From Bacillota bacterium (GTDB taxonomy: Bacteria > Bacillota > Bacilli > Paenibacillales > NBRC-103111): 64,000 bases of DNA. The notes beneath the pieces are model-generated. The model was not told the origin of the DNA, did not search any database, and saw nothing but the letters and a program-made list of their open reading frames with translations. The first letter of the stretch is position 1. Every line of letters begins with the position of its first letter. The position numbers and the translations under genes were made by a program. Positions 24,564-30,624 of this stretch are shown in pieces. Location: the NCBI GenBank assembly GCA_023388055.1, contig JAEWGW010000025.1, forward strand, positions 434,001 to 498,000, written 5' to 3'.

Positions 24564-24750
24564 TCTAACGGCGGTGAGCGCCGCTATTAGCCCGAAAATA
24601 GTCCGATGAAAATTCTAACGGCGGTGAAAGCCTCTATTTGGTCCCAAACGTTCCCTAACAGCCTAATTTTATGCAAATAACGTCTCCTGCTTCCGTTAGA
24701 TTTCCAGAATCTATATTTTGAAGCAAATAAGAGCTCTGGCTTCCGTTAGA
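24564..24750. repeat. Quad repeat C (TCTAACGG type)
   Basis: Two forward heads TCTAACGGCGGTGA (24564, 24614) face two inverted heads TTCCGTTAGA (24690s, 24741). Each has an inward CTATTAG, CTATTTG or CTTATTTG box. Length 187, the same as the A elements. It separates the two Agr-like cassettes. Confidence 0.85.
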
Positions 24751-24845
24751 ACCGCCCGATCAATCATTTACCAAATATTACAATTAGAAAAAATACCCAA
24801 CATCCTTTATATTAATAATATAACCTGTTTTGGAAGGGCGTCCCA

Positions 24846-25562
24846 ATGACACTCGCAGTATATTTGATGTTAGGGTTCGTCGATACATTGGCTATTCTGG
24901 CACTCATGTTCAAGCTGTTTCGAATGCCCTTCTTCGAGTACATCAAAGAAATGACCGCGTTGTCTCTCATCATTTCCTGCTCTTCGTACCTGCTGCGGGT
25001 CGAGGTTGGCTCCGCCACTTTGGACATGGTTGTCCAAATCTCCATGTATATCGGATTTTTGATCTACGTGATTAAGATCCGGATTGTCAAATCGGTCATT
25101 ATCGCTTGTGCCGGTTACAGCGCGTTTTCGGCCATCCAGCTTTTGATAGCGGTTCTTCTTTTCCTAAGTGGCCTCATGGATAGCGAAATCGTGAAGGATA
25201 ACGCAGGAATCGGGATATTTACCTTACAAATAATTTCAGAGCTGGCCGTGTTCCTTGTCAGCTTTGGGCTTCATAAAGCAAAATGGGGCTGGTCTTATGT
25301 AATTCTTCCTCCCCATGATTTTTTTGTGAAAGAACTATCTAATCCCTTGGAAAAGAAATTGCTTGTTGTGGCAGTTATGGTGATGTTAAGCTTTATCATC
25401 ATTTTTATAGCTTACCAGCACTTTTCCTTTTACCTGGTAACCGCCGTGAATATATCCTGCTATCTGTGGCTTTACTTGATTTCCAGAATGAGGGATTATT
25501 ATGATGCCAGACGTAGTAGAATGGACCGCCTACCACCTGATAAAATGGAAGAAGGGCTCTGA
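24846..25562 (+). CDS. Kinase-less AgrC-like sensor membrane protein, cassette 2
   Basis: A 238-residue paralogue of the protein at 22869. Shared features are the start (VDTLAILALMFKLFRMPFFE), the central CAGYSAFSAIQLLIAVLLF and the LPPHDFFVKEL segment before the last spans. Six or seven membrane spans are predicted, then a short charged tail. No kinase domain is encoded. ATG follows GGAAGGGCG. Its 3' end overlaps agrB2 by 62 bases. Confidence 0.65.
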   Translation: MTLAVYLMLGFVDTLAILALMFKLFRMPFFEYIKEMTALSLIISCSSYLLRVEVGSATLDMVVQISMYIGFLIYVIKIRIVKSVIIACAGYSAFSAIQLLIAVLLFLSGLMDSEIVKDNAGIGIFTLQIISELAVFLVSFGLHKAKWGWSYVILPPHDFFVKELSNPLEKKLLVVAVMVMLSFIIIFIAYQHFSFYLVTAVNISCYLWLYLISRMRDYYDARRSRMDRLPPDKMEEGL

Positions 25563-26013
25563 GCCGGATGAAGGTGATGAGGAGATTTATGAGGGTCTCT
25601 CCTTCCTCATAAGCAATTGCTCCGTTATATTCTTAAGCTTGGCTATCGCCTGCTTCACTGGTAATCTGGTTGAATGTGTTTTTGCCATAACTGCATTTTG
25701 GACAACCCGAATTCTTACAGGCGGCTTTCACATGAAAACCTTAACGGGCTGCGTTGTATTATCTGTGTTTATTTTTACGGTGATTTCCAATGTGGAGCTG
25801 CCGGGTGTATGGTTCCCTTATTTCCTTGCTCCGGCTCTCATCATCATTATGATTTGGCGTGACAAAGAGCAGCAACGGAATTGGAAGCAGACTCTGGTGA
25901 TGGGCGGAGTGGCTGTAATGGTTTTCGGATTATTCATTGTCCCATCCACTGTGGCATTATCTGTATGTGCTCAGGCTCTGACCTTATTTGGAAGGGGGTG
26001 GAGACATGAATAA
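25501..26013 (+). CDS. agrB: AgrB-family peptide-processing membrane protease, cassette 2
   Basis: A 170-residue protein with about five spans. The catalytic pair is retained in ILTGGFHMKTLTGC, with His and Cys seven residues apart. GAGGG lies 6 or 9 bases before ATG 25501 or 25504. It is nested between the sensor-like gene (62-base overlap) and a peptide gene (8-base overlap), the same order as cassette 1. Confidence 0.85.
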   Translation: MMPDVVEWTAYHLIKWKKGSEPDEGDEEIYEGLSFLISNCSVIFLSLAIACFTGNLVECVFAITAFWTTRILTGGFHMKTLTGCVVLSVFIFTVISNVELPGVWFPYFLAPALIIIMIWRDKEQQRNWKQTLVMGGVAVMVFGLFIVPSTVALSVCAQALTLFGRGWRHE

Positions 26014-26110
26014 AAAGCAGGCTGCAAACGGCAAGAAGAATATCCTGGCGGGATTGCGCAAAGGCTTATTGGGAAACAAAGTGAAGCCCCTGAAATCCCT
26101 CCAAAAGTAA
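26006..26110 (+). CDS. Cationic peptide in the AgrD position, cassette 2
   Basis: A 34-residue peptide, MNKKQAANGKKNILAGLRKG followed by LLGNKVKPLKSLQK. It starts inside the agrB stop region after GGAAGGGGGTGGAG. Like AgrD1 it begins MNK and has a KV-x-P type segment, but there is no Cys, Ser or Thr ahead of that segment to close a ring. It may act as a linear peptide or be a degenerate AgrD. Confidence 0.65.
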   Translation: MNKKQAANGKKNILAGLRKGLLGNKVKPLKSLQK

Positions 26111-26123
26111 GGAAGTAAAACGT

Positions 26124-26522
26124 ATGAAAATGACGGGAGTCAAGCTTTACAACCGAGCTGGCGACGACAGTGATTTTGTGGAGTTTGACTTGAAAACGGA
26201 CCTGCTCTTTATTGAGCTCAGCAAAAAAGCGCTGTATAAAAAGCTTCCTCATTCCATACCCGATAAAACTCCAATTTTCTATACGATTTATGGCCCGCTT
26301 ATTACCATCATGTCGCTGCAGACATTTGGGGTTATTCTGAAGGATGTCGGGTATGATTTCCTTAATCCATCCCAACTGGTGAATATGAGCTTCGTTGAGG
26401 CTATTGTGGTGGGGAATTTCGGCGGTTGTGAGGCGGTATTGCGCAATCAGCAAAAAATCAGCGTGTCAGGCCCCATGCAAGAAAAATATAAGCACCTGAT
26501 AAGAAGATCTAGTAAAATCTAG
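26124..26522 (+). CDS. Stand-alone LytTR-like regulator, cassette 2
   Basis: A 132-residue paralogue of the protein at 21861. The C-terminal pattern FLNPSQLVNMSFVEAIVVGN, then AVLRNQQKISVSGPMQEKY, follows the LytTR strand order, with VSG where the paralogue has PIS. No receiver domain. AAGGAAG is about 9 bases before ATG. The stop codon sits inside a terminator. Confidence 0.6.
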   Translation: MKMTGVKLYNRAGDDSDFVEFDLKTDLLFIELSKKALYKKLPHSIPDKTPIFYTIYGPLITIMSLQTFGVILKDVGYDFLNPSQLVNMSFVEAIVVGNFGGCEAVLRNQQKISVSGPMQEKYKHLIRRSSKI

Positions 26523-26531
26523 GTCTTTTTA
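26504..26531 (+). terminator. Terminator of Agr-like cassette 2
   Basis: AAGATCTAG and CTAGGTCTT pair around TAAAAT and run into TTTTATTTT. It overlaps the end of the LytTR gene. Confidence 0.7.
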
Positions 26532-26640
26532 TTTTGGTCTGACATTCTACTATAAAGCATCATATATGTAAACCATTATCGAGTGATACTGAATATTTAA
26601 TTTTTATCGACAAATTCCAACAAAATAAGATGTAATTATT

Positions 26641-26700
26641 TGGTATATTGATTACGTGTCCGTGCAGCTTGGTGCAATTAACTGTGCAAAATAATTGCAA
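26641..26700 (+). promoter_or_regulatory. Promoter/operator block before response regulator 2
   Basis: TGGTATATTGATTAC, then GGTGCAATTA 27 bases after TATATT, then GTGCAAAATAATTGCAAC. The arrangement copies the block before response regulator 1, so both genes likely answer to the same protein. Confidence 0.5.
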
Positions 26701-26729
26701 CTTCATGCATTAATGTTGGAGGCTATAAA

Positions 26730-27347
26730 ATGAAGACTATTTTAATTGTAGACGATCACCCTTTAATGGCCAATGCAACCAAGGAATTGCTGAAGAATAT
26801 GAATGAGATTGGAGATATTCATATTGCGTTTAACGGCAAAGAAGGCATAGAAAAGGCAAAGCTATATCGGCCTGACCTGATTATCATGGATTATTACCTG
26901 CAGGATATGATCGGGACTGAAGCGGCGAAGGAAATTATGAACGGGCAGCCCGATTCCAAGATCCTCTTTATGAGTGGTTTGGATATCATGTCCCTGCTGC
27001 CTAAAATCTTCGATATACGGGCATACGGTGCGCTGTCCAAGGAGATGGAGGCGCATGCGATTAAGAATGCGGTAAGCTGTATTTTATCCGGACTGATGGT
27101 TTTTCCTTATTGCCCGGTTGAAAAGCTTCCTTCCTCCAGCGATGTGATTGCAGACTTAAGCACGGAGGAGATTTACATTATGAAGGAATTGATGAGCGGC
27201 TGCACGTATGAGCAAATTGCCGGATTGATCCATATGAGCAGAAGAACCGTGGATAACTATACCAAGAAAATATTCGAAAAATTAGGCGCCAAAAACAAAA
27301 GCGAGGCCGTGGAACGGTTTATGAGGACCAAATATTACGATAAATAA
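26730..27347 (+). CDS. NarL/LuxR-type response regulator 2
   Basis: A 205-residue paralogue of the regulator at 23862. Receiver: IVDDHPLMA, IIMDYYLQDMIG with the phospho-acceptor Asp, and ALSKEM with the conserved Lys. The LuxR domain has YEQIAGLIHMSRRTVDNYTK. GGAGG is 8 bases before ATG. It lies 200 bases after cassette 2 behind its own promoter block. No histidine kinase gene is present in the window. Confidence 0.88.
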   Translation: MKTILIVDDHPLMANATKELLKNMNEIGDIHIAFNGKEGIEKAKLYRPDLIIMDYYLQDMIGTEAAKEIMNGQPDSKILFMSGLDIMSLLPKIFDIRAYGALSKEMEAHAIKNAVSCILSGLMVFPYCPVEKLPSSSDVIADLSTEEIYIMKELMSGCTYEQIAGLIHMSRRTVDNYTKKIFEKLGAKNKSEAVERFMRTKYYDK

Positions 27348-27349
27348 TG

Positions 27350-27378
27350 TTGTAAATACAACAAAAATCATGTACGAT
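27350..27378 (+). promoter_or_regulatory. marR-like gene promoter with inverted repeat
   Basis: TTGTAA (27350-27355) and TACGAT (27373-27378) are 17 bases apart. The inverted repeat TTGTAAATACAA overlaps the -35, a typical place for MarR autorepression. Confidence 0.6.
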
Positions 27379-27420
27379 AAAAGAGTGTTTAGATTAGCCG
27401 CGGGAACAGGGAGTGCATGA

Positions 27421-27873
27421 ATGAAAGAGATTCTGCGTGAGATTGGAATGATCGCCAGGGCGTTGGATTCCATCAGCAATATTGAATTTAAAGAATTCGA
27501 GCTTACGAAAGGGCAATATCTGTATCTGGTCCGCATCTGTGAACATCCGGGAATCATTCAGGAAAATTTGGCGGAAATGATTAAGGTGGACCGGACTACC
27601 GCCGCGCGGGCCATTCAAAAGCTGGAAATGAACGGTTTTATTGAGAAGCGGGACGATACACACAACAAAAAAATCAAGAGGCTTTTTCCCACGGAAAAGG
27701 GGGAGGGTGTATTCCCTTTTATCCTGCGGGAGCACCGGCATTCGGAGGCTGTTGCGTTAACGGGGTTTTCTCCAAGTGAAGCGGAAACCATTCTTCATCT
27801 TATTCAACGGGTGCGGAAAAACATAGAAGTGGATTGGGAGTTTGTAAAAAAGGGGAACAAGCACAGCTATTAA
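27421..27873 (+). CDS. MarR-family regulator
   Basis: A 150-residue dimeric winged-helix protein. The DNA-binding part (about 35-95) includes QENLAEMIKVDRTTAARAIQ, then EKRDDTHNKKIKRLFPTEKG with the wing. It lies 24 bases before an acetyltransferase gene, which it probably controls together with itself. The ligand is unknown. Confidence 0.85.
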   Translation: MKEILREIGMIARALDSISNIEFKEFELTKGQYLYLVRICEHPGIIQENLAEMIKVDRTTAARAIQKLEMNGFIEKRDDTHNKKIKRLFPTEKGEGVFPFILREHRHSEAVALTGFSPSEAETILHLIQRVRKNIEVDWEFVKKGNKHSY

Positions 27874-27897
27874 TTTGCCATAAAGGAGTTATGTTTT

Positions 27898-28413
27898 GTG
27901 ATGGTAGAAATAAAAACATGCAGTCTGGAGGATGTGCAGCTGCTGCAGGAACTCAGCATTGAAACCTTTACCGATACCTTCAAGGAGCAGAACACACCGG
28001 AAAATATGAAGGCGTATCTGAATAAGGCGTTTAACTTAAAGAGGCTGGAGGAGGAAATGTCCACCCCAGGAACGGAATTTCACCTAATCTATTTCCAGGG
28101 AGAGCCTGCGGGGTATCTAAAGATCAATGTGAACGACGCCCAATCGGAAAATATGGGGGAGAACTCCCTTGAGATAGAAAGAGTTTATATCCGGCAGCAG
28201 TTCCACCGCAAGGGGCTGGGTAAACATTTGATGGACAAGGCGGCAGAAACCGCCCGACTCCACGGCAAGACGGAAATTTGGCTGGGTGTGTGGGAGAATA
28301 ACGAGAATGCCAAGGATTTTTACCGGAAGCAGGGGTTCGAGCAAACGGGAGCCCATTCGTTCTTTATGGGGGATGAGGAGCAAACGGACTTCATCCTGAC
28401 GAAAAGGTTGTAA
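27898..28413 (+). CDS. GNAT acetyltransferase, PaiA-like
   Basis: A 171-residue GNAT enzyme. The acetyl-CoA loop is in VYIRQQFHRKGLGKHLM (about 95-111) and the strand-5 signature in IWLGVWENNENAKDFYRKQGF, typical of PaiA-type polyamine acetyltransferases. The substrate may be spermidine or spermine, inferred from family resemblance. GTG 27898 or ATG 27901 follow AAAGGAG. It is co-transcribed with the MarR gene. Confidence 0.8.
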   Translation: MMVEIKTCSLEDVQLLQELSIETFTDTFKEQNTPENMKAYLNKAFNLKRLEEEMSTPGTEFHLIYFQGEPAGYLKINVNDAQSENMGENSLEIERVYIRQQFHRKGLGKHLMDKAAETARLHGKTEIWLGVWENNENAKDFYRKQGFEQTGAHSFFMGDEEQTDFILTKRL

Positions 28414-28466
28414 ATTAAATCCGCAATAATCTTTACAGGAGGACGTTTCCCACGAGGTACTCCCGA

Positions 28467-28499
28467 AAGCCGCCTTATTATCCAAGGCGGTTTTTTTGC
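28467..28499 (+). terminator. Terminator of marR-acetyltransferase operon
   Basis: CCGCCTT and AAGGCGG pair around ATTATCC and are followed by seven T. Confidence 0.85.
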
Positions 28500-28535
28500 T
28501 GCCGGAAACCAATTGCAATTGTGTATAATTTCCAC

Positions 28536-28581
28536 TTGCATAAGAACATACATTCGTGCATATAATACGAATATACGTTCT
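28536..28581 (+). promoter_or_regulatory. SOS promoter with two LexA-like boxes
   Basis: TTGCAT (28536) and TATAAT (28561-28566) form a promoter with a long 19-base spacer. GAACATACATTC (28544-28555) and GAATATACGTTC (28570-28580) each fit the Bacillus LexA pattern GAAC-N4-GTTC with one change and flank the -10. The downstream polymerase gene supports SOS control. Confidence 0.75.
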
Positions 28582-28599
28582 TATTTTGTGGAGGCGGTT

Positions 28600-28794
28600 A
28601 TGATGCAAAAGTATGTGGGCCACACCGTCACGATCATTTATCAGGACAAATCGGGAGCTTTCAGCAAACGCCGCATCCGGGTGCTGGCGGTGGAGGGCGG
28701 GAAAATCAAGGCGCATTGTTATGCTGCAGGTGCGCCGCGGCTGTTTCTGGCCGAACGGATTATGGCGGTTCAGCCGGTGGCGTCGGTGTCGTGA
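28600..28794 (+). CDS. Small WYL-like protein preceding a Y-family polymerase
   Basis: A 64-residue basic beta-rich protein starting MMQKYVGHTVTIIYQD. IIYQDKSGAFSKRRIRVLAV, then IKAHCYAAGAPRLFLAERIM, recall the WYL domain core (I-x-Y, R-x-I, then cysteine and R-x-F). GGAGGCGG precedes ATG. It is first in the LexA-controlled operon and overlaps the polymerase start (GTGA). A role in modulating the polymerase, as YolD proteins do for UvrX, is only a guess. Confidence 0.6.
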   Translation: MMQKYVGHTVTIIYQDKSGAFSKRRIRVLAVEGGKIKAHCYAAGAPRLFLAERIMAVQPVASVS

Positions 28795-30056
28795 CGGGCG
28801 GGGAGCGGGTGATCTTTCTGATTGACTGCCAGTCCTTCTACGCCAGCGTAGAAAAGGCGGCCCGCCCCGAACTGAAACAAACGCCTGTGGCCATCGGCGA
28901 TCCGGAGCGCCCGTCGGGTATTATTTTGGCCGCATGCCCTCTTGCCAAAGGCCGGGGAGTGACTACAGCGGAGCGGGTGTTCCAGGCCCGGAGGAAATGT
29001 CCGGAGCTGGTGGTGATCCGGCCGCGGATGCGGATGTACATCAAGTTGTCCTTGTTTATCACCAAAATCTACGAAGCCTATACGGATCAGGTAGAGCCAT
29101 TCTCCATTGACGAGCAGTTTCTGGATGTGACGGGCACCCTCCACAAGTACGGAACTGCGGAGGAGCTGGCGCGCAATATCCAGAACCGGGTGCTGGTATC
29201 CACCGGTGTATGGACCCGGGTGGGGATCGGACCGACGAAAATTTTAGCCAAAACCGCTACGGACAATTTTTCCAAAAAAAGGGAGGGAGGGGTTTTTCGG
29301 CTGGGCTACGACAATCTGGAGCAGGAGCTGTGGCCTCTGCCCATTCATCAGATGTACATGGTGGCCGGCCGGATGACCCGGCATTTTATGCGGATGGGCA
29401 TCCAGACCATCGGGGATTTGGCGCGGCTGGAGCTGGGGGATTTCAAACGGAGAATGCGGTACGAAATGGGCAAACAAAGCGACATTAAAGCGGAATATTA
29501 TTGGCAGGTGGCCCGGGGGATCGACCCCAGTGCTGTGAAGGCAGGAATCCGGCCCGGCAAGCACAAAAGCATCAGCCACGGGAAAACCCTCCGAGCCAGC
29601 CTCTACCGCAAGCTGGAGGACATTGAGGTGGTGCTTTTGGAGCTGGTGGTGGAGGTTTGCCGGCGGGCCCGGAAATACGGGGTGATGGGGCAGGTGATAT
29701 TTGTAGGAGCTGCCGAAAGCGACGGGGAGCGGGGAAGCTCCTTCGGCCGGCAGGTTACCCTGCCGCAGCCGACTTCTTTGACCCACGAGGTGGCGGAGGC
29801 GGCCCAGGATCTTTTTCGGCGGTACTGGTCGGGGCTGCCGGTTGGGCATTTGACCATTGCCCTGGATCAGCTTACGGCGGATGACACGTATCAGCTCACT
29901 TTGTTCGATAACCGGCCCAAGCTGTATGCCATGGAACGCACCATAGACCAGATCAAAGAACGTTACGGCAGCGATGCCATTCTGAGGGCCTCCTCCTTGT
30001 TTGAGGCGGGGGTGGCGCGGGAGCGGGCAGGACAGATCGGAGGACATTATATATGA
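28791..30056 (+). CDS. Y-family DNA polymerase (UvrX/YqjW-like)
   Basis: A 421-residue translesion polymerase. The catalytic acidic residues are in FLIDCQSFYASVE (about 9-21) and FSIDEQFLDVTG (about 100-112). The finger helix SGIILAACPLAKGRGV and helix-hairpin-helix region follow, with a little-finger domain to about 390. YQLTLFDN near the end may be a beta-clamp-binding motif. The start is GTG 28791 (overlapping the previous stop) or GTG 28809. It is SOS-controlled by context. Confidence 0.88.
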   Translation: MTGGERVIFLIDCQSFYASVEKAARPELKQTPVAIGDPERPSGIILAACPLAKGRGVTTAERVFQARRKCPELVVIRPRMRMYIKLSLFITKIYEAYTDQVEPFSIDEQFLDVTGTLHKYGTAEELARNIQNRVLVSTGVWTRVGIGPTKILAKTATDNFSKKREGGVFRLGYDNLEQELWPLPIHQMYMVAGRMTRHFMRMGIQTIGDLARLELGDFKRRMRYEMGKQSDIKAEYYWQVARGIDPSAVKAGIRPGKHKSISHGKTLRASLYRKLEDIEVVLLELVVEVCRRARKYGVMGQVIFVGAAESDGERGSSFGRQVTLPQPTSLTHEVAEAAQDLFRRYWSGLPVGHLTIALDQLTADDTYQLTLFDNRPKLYAMERTIDQIKERYGSDAILRASSLFEAGVARERAGQIGGHYI

Positions 30057-30511
30057 GTTCCGGCGAAGACAGATGGACAACCAAATTTCTGCTTAAGGAG
30101 CATACCGAGGCCTATGAGGTGCGGTATGACAAACCCTTGGGCGACCAGCCCACCGTGGAGGAGTGGGTCATGATCCGAGACTATATTCTGCTCCCTTATA
30201 TGCTGACGGTGATCCAGCGAAACATTGACCGGCTTCAGACAGGCAAGGAACTGTTCAAAACCCTGTATATCGCTCTGGCGGAGGAAATCGCTTCTGCTGC
30301 CGAGCGGGAGCTGTTCGGGCTCAGGCGTGAGCTGACACGGCGAAATATCCACATTTCACCCGGGGAACAGGATGACATTGTTCTCCAGTACATCTACCGC
30401 TACAAGGGATATTCCGGCACCTTCGGGATTACCAGAGAGGAAACCCGGGCCCAGATGGAAATCCGGCTGGGCCGGTATATGAAGGAGGTGTGGGCTAAGC
30501 TGAACACCTAA
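30053..30511 (+). CDS. Conserved-looking protein coupled to the Y-family polymerase
   Basis: A 152-residue soluble, mostly helical protein. I do not recognise a family. The ATG overlaps the polymerase stop (ATGA), so it is translated with it and belongs to the SOS cassette. Charged and aromatic residues are spread evenly, and there is no membrane segment. It could be an accessory factor of the polymerase. Confidence 0.65.
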   Translation: MSSGEDRWTTKFLLKEHTEAYEVRYDKPLGDQPTVEEWVMIRDYILLPYMLTVIQRNIDRLQTGKELFKTLYIALAEEIASAAERELFGLRRELTRRNIHISPGEQDDIVLQYIYRYKGYSGTFGITREETRAQMEIRLGRYMKEVWAKLNT

Positions 30512-30574
30512 AAAGCCCCCTGCAGCAGCAGAGGGCACCGCACAGGATTGTCTCCAAGTGTGCGTATGGGCATG

Positions 30575-30609
30575 CAAAAAAGAGCAGGGAGGATACAGCC
30601 CCTGCTCTT
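30575..30609 (-). terminator. Terminator of the MMPL gene
   Basis: On the minus strand AAGAGCAGGGG and CCCTGCTCTT pair around an 11-base loop and are followed by TTTTGC. Confidence 0.8.
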
Positions 30610-30624
30610 GAAGAGGGTATAAAA

